Positions 1 through 6,924 of a stretch of 9,757 bases of DNA are shown here, one piece after another (position 1 is the stretch's first letter; the number at the start of each line of letters is the position of its first letter). Location: assembly GCA_964437335.1 (NCBI GenBank), contig CAYTGL010000064.1:1-9757 (forward strand), written 5' to 3'. Under the pieces are notes generated by a model, which searched no databases, was not told the origin of the DNA, and saw only the letters and a list, made by a program, of their open reading frames with translations. Position numbers and translations under genes: made by a program. The stretch comes from JAITWN01 sp964437335 (GTDB taxonomy: Bacteria; Pseudomonadota; Gammaproteobacteria; SZUA-140).

Positions 1-618
1 GCCGGCGAGCGCCGCGGCGCCGAGCGGCATGACGTTGACCCGGCGGCGGCAGTCCATGAGCCGCGCGGCGTCGCGCTCGAGCGATTCGAACCAGGCCATC
101 ATGTGATGGCCGAACGTGACCGGCTGCGCGACCTGCAGGTGCGTGAAGCCGGGCATGATCGTCTCGGCCTCGCGTTCGGCGATGTCGAGCAGTACGTCCT
201 GCAGACGCGCCAGCGCCGCGCCGATCGCGTCGATCTCGTCACGCAGGTACAGCCGCATATCGGTTGCGACCTGGTCGTTGCGCGAACGCCCGGTATGCAG
301 CTTCTTGCCGGCCTCGCCGATGCGCTCGGTCAGCCGCGCCTCGATATTCATGTGCACGTCCTCGAGCTCGACCAGCCATGCAAACTCGCCGCGCTCGATG
401 TCCGTCTGTATACCCTTCAGCCCCTTCTCGATCGCATCGAATTCGGACTGCTTCAGCACGCCGGCGCGCACGAGCATCCGGGCGTGCGCGATCGAACCCT
501 GGATGTCGTATTTGTACAGTCGCTGGTCAAAATCGACCGATGCGCCAAAGCGCTCGACGATGCTGTCTGTCGCCTCGGTGAAGCGTCCTGACCAGAGCTT
601 GTCGGTGATCCTTTCCAT
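1..618 (-). CDS. argH: Argininosuccinate lyase, N-terminal 206 residues (partial at left edge)
   Basis: Argininosuccinate lyase splits argininosuccinate into arginine and fumarate, the last step of arginine synthesis in the cytoplasm. The reverse strand reads without a stop from an ATG at 618 to the window edge, so the gene lacks its C-terminal half (the family is about 460 residues). Family landmarks are visible: KLWSGRF near residues 7-13, EDVHMNIE near 86-93, the substrate-binding LHTGRSRNDQVATDMR stretch at 108-122, and the MPGFTHLQVAQP segment at 155-166, whose histidine (H160) is a known active-site residue. The second signature of the fumarase/aspartase superfamily (GSSxMPxKxN) would lie beyond the edge. 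The start fits the usual N-terminus of the family, although no clear Shine-Dalgarno sequence precedes it. It is transcribed divergently from algZ, the order also seen in Pseudomonas. I am confident of the identity. Confidence 0.96.
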   Translation of the reverse strand, partial: MERITDKLWSGRFTEATDSIVERFGASVDFDQRLYKYDIQGSIAHARMLVRAGVLKQSEFDAIEKGLKGIQTDIERGEFAWLVELEDVHMNIEARLTERIGEAGKKLHTGRSRNDQVATDMRLYLRDEIDAIGAALARLQDVLLDIAEREAETIMPGFTHLQVAQPVTFGHHMMAWFESLERDAARLMDCRRRVNVMPLGAAALAG

Positions 619-798
619 TCGAATAAGGCAGGGCGTTGTTTTGAGAGGAGTATAACGAATGCCGGCAGGGCCTGACAGCAAAGCGTGACCAACATGGCGG
701 TGACGGCTGCTTTTTATTGGGAACCCCGTTCACAAGTTTTGGTGGCGGCTCGCCGATAAGCATCTATCCGGATTCAACTTCTCCATGTCTTCTGCGCC
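619..798. promoter_or_regulatory. Divergent argH / algZ intergenic region
   Basis: This 180-base gap must hold the promoters for argH (leftward) and algZ (rightward), but neither is strong by eye. For argH, the reverse strand carries TATACT at 654-649, a good -10 hexamer about 30 bases before the ATG. The sequence 17 bases further upstream (TGTCAG at 677-672) is a poor -35. For algZ, TTCACA at 729-734 resembles a -35, but the nearest -10-like element (GATAAG, 755-760) is about 20 bases away, too far for a good sigma-70 promoter. CCGTTCACA at 726-734 shares its first six bases with the known AlgR box CCGTTCGTC, which is only suggestive. There is no convincing ORF or terminator here. Confidence 0.4.
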
Positions 799-1902
799 AT
801 GACGACCAGAATTGCGACAAGCCCCGTCGACCGCCGCGACCCCGGCGCCACCGGTTTTCTGCCCAACTTCTGCAACATCCGCGTCGTCTTCATCATCGTC
901 GTCAGCGCCGAGCTGCTCGCATTCATCCTCGCGCTCGGGGTCGCCGGCGGAACCGCCGAGCGTTGGCATGCGCTGAGCCTGTTGTCGCTGTTCATCCAGT
1001 GGATCGCGCTGTCATGCACCGCGCTGCTGTGCGCCAGCCGGCGCTGGCTGAACCGGCTTGGTCCGGTCGGCACCGGGTCCGGGGCCTGGGGGCTGGTGCT
1101 GGTCGTGACTGTGCTGATGAGCGAGATCGTTTTCCAGCTCGGGCGCGGCAGTGGATTCGCGCAATTGATGCCCGCGTTTCAGCATGGCGAATTCCTGATG
1201 CGGAATCTCGCCGTCGCCGCAATATTCGGCGCGGTGGTCCTGCGCTATTTCTATGTCCAGCGCCGCACGCGCCAGACCATCGAGGCCGAGGCGCGCGCCC
1301 GCTTCCAGGCCCTGCAGGCGCGCATCCGGCCGCATTTCATGTTCAACAGCATGAACACGATCGCGAGCCTGACCCGCAGCGATCCGGCGCTGGCCGAGGC
1401 GGTCGTCGAGGACCTCGCCGAACTGTTTCGCTGCAGCCTGTCCGATGTGCAGCGCCCCGGCACGCTGGGCGGGGAGATCGCACTCGTCAGGCGCTACCTG
1501 CGCATCGAGGCGCTGCGCCTCGGCGAGCGCCTGCAGGTCGAGGAAAGCTTCGGGGACCTGCCGATGGAGGCGCGTGTTCCCGCGCTGTTGTTGCAGCCGC
1601 TGGTCGAGAACGCGGTCTACCATGGCATCGAGCCGCTGCCGGGTGGCGGATTGATACGGATCGAGGGAAGGCGCCGCAACGGGCTCATCATTCTGACCGT
1701 GACGAATCCGCTGCCGCCGCCGCGCACCGACGTCACGGCAGGTCGACGCGAGGGCCAGCACATGGCGCTCGACAACACCCGTGAGCGCTTGCGCCTGAAT
1801 TACGGCCAGCGCGGACGACTGGAGATATCGACCGATAACGGCGGGTTCACGGCCCGCGTCGAGTTCCCGCAACTGATGGATACGGAGGCGGAGGCGTCAT
1901 GA
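799..1902 (+). CDS. algZ: AlgZ/FimS-type membrane sensor histidine kinase (LytS-like)
   Basis: The sensor half of a two-component system, 367 residues, in the inner membrane. Hydrophobic stretches near residues 28-49, 58-78, 96-114 and 136-152 suggest four membrane segments, followed by a helical linker and a cytoplasmic kinase core. The His_kinase domain has the phospho-acceptor motif ARIRPHFMFNSMNTI, with H179 the likely phosphorylated histidine. The N-box is LLLQPLVENAVYHGIE (N271) and the G-box-like motif is GQHMALDNTRERL (319-331). Between them, where a typical ATPase has a DxGxG D-box, the sequence reads VTNPLPPP (301-308), a trait that marks the unorthodox AlgZ branch. The N-terminal GFLPNFCNIRVV is also typical of AlgZ. 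The start is the first ATG in frame; its ribosome site is poor, and a five-codon ATG frame at 785-802 ends in the same ATGA, which might couple initiation. The stop overlaps the algR start. The sensed signal cannot be read from sequence. Confidence 0.9.
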   Translation: MTTRIATSPVDRRDPGATGFLPNFCNIRVVFIIVVSAELLAFILALGVAGGTAERWHALSLLSLFIQWIALSCTALLCASRRWLNRLGPVGTGSGAWGLVLVVTVLMSEIVFQLGRGSGFAQLMPAFQHGEFLMRNLAVAAIFGAVVLRYFYVQRRTRQTIEAEARARFQALQARIRPHFMFNSMNTIASLTRSDPALAEAVVEDLAELFRCSLSDVQRPGTLGGEIALVRRYLRIEALRLGERLQVEESFGDLPMEARVPALLLQPLVENAVYHGIEPLPGGGLIRIEGRRRNGLIILTVTNPLPPPRTDVTAGRREGQHMALDNTRERLRLNYGQRGRLEISTDNGGFTARVEFPQLMDTEAEAS

Positions 1903-2633
1903 AGGTGCTGATCACCGATGACGAGACCCTGGCGCGCGACCGCCTGCGCCGATTGATCGATGAACTCGACGGCATCACCGTCGTCGGCGAGGCCGCGGAC
2001 GGCCGCCAGGCGCTGGAACAGTGCAGCCGCCTGCAGCCCGATGTCGTGTTGCTGGATATCCGCATGCCCGGCATCGATGGCCTCGAGGCCGCGACGCACC
2101 TCGCCGGCTGGGAGCAGCCGCCGGCGGTGATCTTCACGACCGCGTATGGCGACCACGCGCTTGCGGCTTTCGAGGCCCATGCCGTCGATTATCTGCTGAA
2201 GCCGATCCGTCGCGAGCGCCTGCAGCATGCGCTCGAACGTGCGCAAGGTCTCAGTCGTGTGCGTCTCGATGCCGCGCGACAGATGAGCGCCGCGGCGGCG
2301 CGCACGCACATCTGCGCGCGCAGCGGGACGCAGATCCGCCTGATTCCACTCGACGAGGTGCTGTATTTCCGCGCCGATCACAAGTACGTGACAGTGCGTC
2401 ACGACGGCGGCGAGGTCCTGATCGAGGAGTCGCTGAAGGGCCTCGAACAGGAATTCGGCGCGAGATTCGTGCGCATTCATCGCAATTGCCTGGTCGCGCG
2501 TTCCCGAATCTCGGCGCTGGAGCGTGCCCGGGACGGCCTGTGGCTCGCACTCCTGCAAGGCAGCGATGAACGCATCGAGATCAGCCGGCGTCACCTGGGC
2601 CCGTTGCGCGATGAGTTCAAACGCTACGCCTGA
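1899..2633 (+). CDS. algR: AlgR-type LytTR response regulator
   Basis: DNA-binding response regulator of 244 residues, the partner of the kinase just upstream (ATGA overlap, with GGAGG at 1890-1894 as ribosome site). The receiver domain (about 1-115) has the acidic pair D7/D8, the phospho-acceptor D53 in LLDIRMPG, the switch threonines T80/T81 and K101 in LLKPI. The C-terminal LytTR domain (about 136-240) has the family landmarks IPLDEVLYFRADHKYVTV (149-166) and FVRIHRNCLV (190-199), where the histidine and arginine help bind DNA in this fold. In Pseudomonas, AlgR controls alginate, type IV pili and other virulence traits. The target genes here are unknown, and no alginate or pilus gene is in the window. 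The gene is followed by 75 bases before hemC, with no obvious terminator, so read-through into hemC is plausible. Confidence 0.93.
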   Translation: MKVLITDDETLARDRLRRLIDELDGITVVGEAADGRQALEQCSRLQPDVVLLDIRMPGIDGLEAATHLAGWEQPPAVIFTTAYGDHALAAFEAHAVDYLLKPIRRERLQHALERAQGLSRVRLDAARQMSAAAARTHICARSGTQIRLIPLDEVLYFRADHKYVTVRHDGGEVLIEESLKGLEQEFGARFVRIHRNCLVARSRISALERARDGLWLALLQGSDERIEISRRHLGPLRDEFKRYA

Positions 2634-2684
2634 GCCTGACGGACCGCCCCGCTCCCTGATTTAGCATTTGCCTCGCCGTCGATG

Positions 2685-2708
2685 AGTCCTTAGCATAAGG
2701 ACTTCATC
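2685..2708 (+). promoter_or_regulatory. Perfect hairpin over the hemC Shine-Dalgarno sequence
   Basis: The sequence AGTCCTTAGCATAAGGACT (2685-2703) is an 8-base perfect inverted repeat around a 3-base loop. The right arm contains AAGGA (2697-2701), which sits 7 bases before the hemC ATG and is the obvious ribosome binding site. Folding would hide that site in the stem. The 7-mer TTAGCAT in its centre also occurs at 2661-2667, 29 bases upstream. The pairing is seen directly; any control of translation, or binding of a protein to the palindromic DNA, is inference. Confidence 0.6.
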
Positions 2709-3641
2709 ATGGCCGTTCACCGCATCCGTATCGCAACCCGCAAGAGCCCGCTCGCGCTATGGCAGGCCGAACATGTCAGGAACCGGCTGCAGCAGGCCCA
2801 CCCGGATCTCGAAGTCGAACTGATCGGCATGACGACCCAGGGCGACCGGATTCTCGATACGCCGCTCGCGAAGGTCGGTGGCAAGGGGCTGTTCGTCAAG
2901 GAGCTCGAGCAGAGCCTGCTCGAAGGCCGCGCCGACATCGCGGTGCACTCGATGAAGGATGTCCCGGTCGAGCTGCCGGCGGGCCTTCACCTGTCGGTGA
3001 TCCTCGTGCGCGAGGAACCCCGCGATGCGTACATATCCAATAAATACAATAACTTCAATAGCCTGCCGTATAACGCGCGACTGGGTACCTCGAGCCTGCG
3101 GCGCCAGTTGCAGTTGCAGGCGCGGCGTCCGGATCTCGAGATCGTAAGCCTGCGCGGCAACGTCGGCACCCGGCTGAAGCGGCTCGACGACGGTGACTAC
3201 GACGCCATCATTCTTGCCAGCGCCGGACTGATCCGTCTCGGGCTGTCGGCCCGGATCACCGAGATGCTCGGCGTCGAGGTATGCCTGCCGGCGATCGGCC
3301 AGGGCGCGATCGGCATCGAATGCCGCGAGGACGATCCTGTGGTCAATGCGCTGCTCGCGGTGCTCGACGACGCCGACACCCACACCTGCGTCCGCGCCGA
3401 GCGCGCGCTGAACACGCGCCTCGAGGGCGGTTGCCAGGTTCCGATCGCCGCGCATGCAGTACTCGAACGCGGGACGATCCATCTCGACGCGCTGGTCGGC
3501 CGGCCCGACGGTAGCGAGATCATCCGCGGCCATTCGAGCGGTCCTGGTCGCGATGCCGAGGCGCTCGGACTCGCGCTCGCGGAGGATCTGCTGGCGCGGG
3601 GCGCCGACGCGGTGCTGAAAAGCGTCTATGCGAGACGATGA
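2709..3641 (+). CDS. hemC: Porphobilinogen deaminase (hydroxymethylbilane synthase)
   Basis: Cytoplasmic enzyme that joins four porphobilinogen units into hydroxymethylbilane, using a covalently bound dipyrromethane cofactor. The 310 residues match the usual length. Diagnostic motifs are IATRKSPLALWQAEHV near the N-terminus, KGLFVKELEQ, the ADIAVHSMKDVP segment with catalytic aspartate D84, LGTSSLRRQ (125-133), LRGNVGTRL (148-155), and LEGGCQVPIAAH, where C242 carries the cofactor; D84 and C242 have the same numbers as in E. coli. The ATG at 2709 has AAGGA 7 bases upstream, inside a hairpin. Bases 3030-3060 (residues 108-118) are strikingly AT-rich with the rare codon ATA, unlike the rest of the gene, yet the protein length there agrees with E. 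coli. The C-terminus overlaps hemD by 14 bases. It follows algR, as in Pseudomonas. Confidence 0.98.
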   Translation: MAVHRIRIATRKSPLALWQAEHVRNRLQQAHPDLEVELIGMTTQGDRILDTPLAKVGGKGLFVKELEQSLLEGRADIAVHSMKDVPVELPAGLHLSVILVREEPRDAYISNKYNNFNSLPYNARLGTSSLRRQLQLQARRPDLEIVSLRGNVGTRLKRLDDGDYDAIILASAGLIRLGLSARITEMLGVEVCLPAIGQGAIGIECREDDPVVNALLAVLDDADTHTCVRAERALNTRLEGGCQVPIAAHAVLERGTIHLDALVGRPDGSEIIRGHSSGPGRDAEALGLALAEDLLARGADAVLKSVYARR

Positions 3642-4452
3642 ACAGGCCGGCGCGCTGGCCGGGGTGCATGTCCTGGTGACGCGCCCCGCGCATCAGGCCG
3701 GTGACCTGTGCGATCTGATCACCCGGGCAGGCGGCACGGTATCGCGGCTTCCGGTCATCGAGATCGCCGGGCCACCCGATCCGGGCGCGGTCGAGATTAT
3801 TCTCGCGCGCCTGTCGGCATTCGATATCGCAATCTTCGTCAGCCCGAACGCGGTCGATCAGGCGCTGGCGCTGCTCGAACCCCGGGGCGGCTGGCCGGGT
3901 GGCCCGCGTGTCGCGACGGTCGGGCAGGGCAGCGCCGCTGCGCTCGGGCGTCATGGAGTGCGCGTCGACATCTGCCCGAAGACGCAATACGACAGCGAAG
4001 GCCTGCTCGCAGAGCCGGCGCTGAACGTGGTTGCGGGGAAGAGAATCGTGATCTTCCGCGGTGACAGCGGCCGCGACCTGCTGGCCGAGATGCTGAGGGC
4101 GCGTGGCGCGACGGTCGAGTATGCCGAGGTCTACCAGCGCCGTGTAGCGGATGGCGCCGGCGAGGGATTGCGCCGAATCGCCGCAGGCGCGCCGGTCGAC
4201 GTGATCGTTGTGACCAGCAATGAAGGATTGCACAATCTCTACCGGCTTGCCGGCGAGTCATTACGTGACTGGCTGACCGGACGACAGCTCGTGGTCATCA
4301 GCACGCGGGCCGCCGCGCTCGCCGCGGAACTCGGTTTCACGCATACGGCATGCGTCGCGACGGCGGCAAGCGACGCCGGTGTGCTGATGGCGCTGCGGCA
4401 GTGGCGCGCGTCTCTCATCGAACCAGACAAGGGGGCGCATTGTGTCCACTGA
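3628..4452 (+). CDS. hemD: Uroporphyrinogen-III synthase
   Basis: Closes the linear tetrapyrrole made by HemC into uroporphyrinogen III while inverting ring D. The 274 residues form the expected two-domain fold, and although this family is poorly conserved the usual landmarks are present: LVTRPAHQAG (16-25), IFVSPNAVDQAL (69-80), ATVGQGSAAAL (96-106), the inter-domain IVIFRGDSGRDLLAEML (140-156), YAEVYQR (165-171) and VIVVTSNEGLHNL (192-204). The ATG at 3628 lies inside the hemC end (14-base overlap) with only a weak AAAAGCG ribosome site, so translation is probably coupled to hemC. A GTG at residue 13 is a possible later start but would leave the domain edge very short. It ends 11 bases inside hemX. 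Confidence 0.95.
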   Translation: MRDDEQAGALAGVHVLVTRPAHQAGDLCDLITRAGGTVSRLPVIEIAGPPDPGAVEIILARLSAFDIAIFVSPNAVDQALALLEPRGGWPGGPRVATVGQGSAAALGRHGVRVDICPKTQYDSEGLLAEPALNVVAGKRIVIFRGDSGRDLLAEMLRARGATVEYAEVYQRRVADGAGEGLRRIAAGAPVDVIVVTSNEGLHNLYRLAGESLRDWLTGRQLVVISTRAAALAAELGFTHTACVATAASDAGVLMALRQWRASLIEPDKGAHCVH

Positions 4453-5656
4453 CCCGACACGCGAGGACAACAAGCAGCAGGAGGCCATGGCCGGGGCGGC
4501 GTCCGCATCGAAGGACGCGCCCGCGCCGTCGTCACGGCAGACCGCGCAGTCAGCAGGCGCGACACCGCCGCCCGGCAAGCGTCGACCATCCGGTCGCGTG
4601 CCCGCTACGCTGATCGGTATACTCGCGCTGGTCATCGCGCTCGCAGCGCTGGCGGGCAGCTATCTGGGCTGGGAGCGGCAAGGCGAGGTCCGGCACGAGC
4701 TCGCCGCGAAGATCGGCGAATTCCCGTCCGCACTTGCGCAACTCGAGTCACGGGTCGGCCGGCTCGGCGATGAGATCGAGTCGCTCGCGCCGAAACTGGA
4801 GGCCGGGCTGCGGGGCGAACTCGATGCGTTCGACGAACGCCTGACCGCGCTGCATGAGCGGATGAACAGGACCGCCGCGCCGGTCCACGCGCCGGCCGAT
4901 ATTGAACACCTGCTGCTGATCGCGAACGACAGCCTGATCCTGCAGCACGACGTCACGACCGCGCTCGCCGCATTGCAGGCCGCCGACGAACGTCTGCGCG
5001 CGCTCGGCGATCCGGCGTTTGCCGAAACGCGCCGGCGGCTCGCCCGCGAGATCGGCGATTTGCAGTCAATGCCCCGGCCGGACATCGCCGGCGCCGCGTT
5101 CGCGATCACCGGCCTGCAACAAAGTCTCGAATCGCTGACCCTCGAGAGCCTGCGTTCGCCGACTGGAGCGCGCCGCGCATCGTCGCCGGCGAGTGCGCTC
5201 GGCGAGGCCGGAAGCGGGATCGGCGATGAGGCCGGCTGGCGCACCATGTTGCGGGAGCTATGGACGAAGCTCGGCAGCCTCGTCGTGATCCGGCGCAGCG
5301 ATGAACCCGAGGATCCGCTGATCGGTCCGGAACAGTGGATCTTTCTGAACCTGAACCTGCGCCTCAAGCTGGAGTCGGCGCGAATCGCACTGTTGTCCCG
5401 CGATGCCGGCATCTTCCGCCATCATATCGATATCGCGCATGACTGGCTGTCGCGTTACTACGATGACCGCGATCCGAAGGTCGCCGCAATGCTCGGGCGG
5501 CTCGATGGGCTCAGGCAGCTTGACATCGATCCCGGGGCGCCGGATATCAGCGATTCGCTGAAGGCCTTGCGCGAGGCGCTCGAACGCCGCCGGGCGCCGG
5601 TTCTCGATGGCGCCGACGCGCAATCGTTCGGCCAATCGCCCGGGCAATCCTCGTGA
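4442..5656 (+). CDS. hemX: HemX-family inner-membrane protein
   Basis: A 404-residue protein with a cytoplasmic, polar, Ala/Pro/Ser-rich N-terminus (about 1-50), one membrane segment (about 54-76) and a long periplasmic part. Residues 82-145 look like an alpha-helical coiled coil (repeated E, R, L and A). The conserved HemX core follows, including IEHLLLIANDSLILQHDVTTAL (154-175) and EQWIFLNLNLRLKLESARIALL (297-318). HemX homologues are often labelled uroporphyrinogen-III methyltransferase, but nothing here resembles the SAM-binding CysG/CobA domain, so that label is not supported. The exact role is unsettled; its place between hemD and hemY suggests a link to tetrapyrrole enzymes at the membrane. 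The start is GTG with AAGGGGG 6 bases upstream (4429-4435). The low-complexity region near 236-262 and the Q/S/G-rich tail (from about 394) look disordered. Confidence 0.9.
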   Translation: MSTDPTREDNKQQEAMAGAASASKDAPAPSSRQTAQSAGATPPPGKRRPSGRVPATLIGILALVIALAALAGSYLGWERQGEVRHELAAKIGEFPSALAQLESRVGRLGDEIESLAPKLEAGLRGELDAFDERLTALHERMNRTAAPVHAPADIEHLLLIANDSLILQHDVTTALAALQAADERLRALGDPAFAETRRRLAREIGDLQSMPRPDIAGAAFAITGLQQSLESLTLESLRSPTGARRASSPASALGEAGSGIGDEAGWRTMLRELWTKLGSLVVIRRSDEPEDPLIGPEQWIFLNLNLRLKLESARIALLSRDAGIFRHHIDIAHDWLSRYYDDRDPKVAAMLGRLDGLRQLDIDPGAPDISDSLKALREALERRRAPVLDGADAQSFGQSPGQSS

Positions 5657-6885
5657 AGGCGCTGTTCCTGACGCTGAGTGTCCTGCTGATCGCGGTTGTC
5701 GCCGCGCTGCTGGCACTGCAGGATCCGGGTTATGTGCTGATCCAGCTGCGCGGCTGGAGCATCGAGGTCAGTTTCATCCTGCTCGCGGTCGCCGCGCTGT
5801 TCGCGTTTCTGGCCGGCTATTTTCTCTTGCGCATCCTCGGCGGCACCCGGCGTCTGCCGCACCGCATGCGCAACTGGCGCGCCCGGCGCCGTGAAAACAA
5901 GGCGAAGGACGCGCTGGCCCGCGGATTTCTCGACCTGATCGAGGGCCGGTGGGAGCGCGCCGAGCAGCGTTTGCTGCGTTATGCCGGTGAAGAGGCGGGG
6001 ATGCTCGGTTTCCTCGGCGCCGCGCGCGCGGCGCAGGCTCAGGGGGCCGGTCAGCGCCGCGATCGTTATCTGCAACTTGCAAGCAAGACGCTGCCAAACG
6101 CCGAGTTCGCCTTGGCGCTGGCGCAGGCGGAAATGCAGCTCGCCGATGGCGAATTCGATGCCGCGGCGGCGAATCTCAAGCGCCTGCACGGCATCGCGCC
6201 GAAAAACCGGATCGTGCTTTCGCAGTTGATGCGCCTGCATACCCGGCTGGAAGACTGGGAGCGCGTACTGGATCTGCTTCCGGCATTGCGCCGCCTGCAC
6301 GTGGTCGATGCCGATCGCATGCGCCGACTCGAGCTGTGCGCCTGGCTCGGTCTGATCGGGGCGCCCGGACTCGATGACGAACATGCGCTGAATGCGGTCT
6401 GGCGCCGCGCGCCGACCGGGATCCGGGACGACGAGGAATTCCTGCGCGGCTATGTGCATCGTCTGACCGGATTCGGCGCCGGCGGTCGGGCCGAGGTCGT
6501 GCTGCGAGAGGCGATCGATCGGCAATGGCTGGGGTCGCTGGTTTATCTGTACGGCCTGATCGAAGGCGCCGATCTGTCACAGCAGATACGGCAGGCCGAA
6601 GCCTGGCTCAGGGGGCGGGAGAACGATCCGCTGCTGTTGTTGACGCTGGGCCGTCTGTGCCGGCGCAAGGGCTTGTGGGGCAAGGCGCGACAATATCTTG
6701 AAAACTGCGTCAGGACCGGCGGTACGCCGGAGGCCTACAGCGAACTGGCCGCAACACTCGAGGCCATCGGCGAGACCGAGGGCGCGCTCAAGTACTACCA
6801 CCAGGGTATGCAGGCGATGGAGGCCGAGGCGCATCGCCTGGCCTGGAAGGGACCGGATCCGCAGCGATTGCTGCCGACGGCCTGA
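5653..6885 (+). CDS. hemY: HemY-family membrane protein with TPR repeats
   Basis: A 410-residue inner-membrane protein of the proteobacterial HemY family, unrelated to the Bacillus protoporphyrinogen oxidase of the same name. Two hydrophobic segments (about 3-22 and 38-60) flank the short DPGYVLIQLRGWSIEVS loop that is characteristic of the family. After a basic stretch (RRLPHRMRNWRARRR, 66-80) the rest is alpha-helical with degenerate tetratricopeptide repeats, clearest near 340-400 (LGRLCRRKGLWGKARQYLE, AYSELAATLEAIGETEGALKYY), so a protein-interaction scaffold is likely. Its function is still poorly defined; it is presumed to work with HemX around haem synthesis. The start is a GTG overlapping the hemX stop by 4 bases with only a weak ribosome site, which points to translational coupling. 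No other plausible start lies near. The stop codon lies inside the first unit of a tandem repeat. Confidence 0.92.
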   Translation: MKALFLTLSVLLIAVVAALLALQDPGYVLIQLRGWSIEVSFILLAVAALFAFLAGYFLLRILGGTRRLPHRMRNWRARRRENKAKDALARGFLDLIEGRWERAEQRLLRYAGEEAGMLGFLGAARAAQAQGAGQRRDRYLQLASKTLPNAEFALALAQAEMQLADGEFDAAAANLKRLHGIAPKNRIVLSQLMRLHTRLEDWERVLDLLPALRRLHVVDADRMRRLELCAWLGLIGAPGLDDEHALNAVWRRAPTGIRDDEEFLRGYVHRLTGFGAGGRAEVVLREAIDRQWLGSLVYLYGLIEGADLSQQIRQAEAWLRGRENDPLLLLTLGRLCRRKGLWGKARQYLENCVRTGGTPEAYSELAATLEAIGETEGALKYYHQGMQAMEAEAHRLAWKGPDPQRLLPTA

Positions 6886-6920
6886 GTCGACCTGAGTCGA
6901 CCTGAGTCGACCTGAGTCGG
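6881..6920. repeat. Four tandem copies of a 10-base unit (CCTGAGTCGA)
   Basis: Three exact units and a fourth with a single final change (A to G) lie end to end. The hemY stop TGA is bases 3-5 of the first unit, and the rhlB stop begins 5 bases after the last unit, so the repeat occupies almost all of the 39-base convergent gap. Each junction makes the palindrome GTCGAC, recurring every 10 bases, close to one helical turn. No GC-rich stem with a T-run is present, so there is no recognisable intrinsic terminator between the convergent genes. Confidence 0.97.
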
Positions 6921-6924
6921 AAGG

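Noticed and set aside
726..734. AlgR binding box upstream of algZ (CCGTTCACA)
   Set aside because: Only 6 of 9 bases match the Pseudomonas box CCGTTCGTC, which is within chance for this length.
1012..1872. Long minus-strand frame opposite algZ (and similar ones opposite algR, hemC and hemY)
   Set aside because: High GC content removes stops from the antisense frames; the plus-strand products are clear family members and the shadows are not.
4442..5656. Annotation of hemX as a uroporphyrinogen-III C-methyltransferase
   Set aside because: No SAM-binding methyltransferase motifs are present; the protein has one membrane segment and a HemX core only.
6886..6924. Bidirectional intrinsic terminator between hemY and rhlB
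   Set aside because: Only short 6-base GTCGAC palindromes from the tandem repeat are present, without a stable stem or T-run on either strand.
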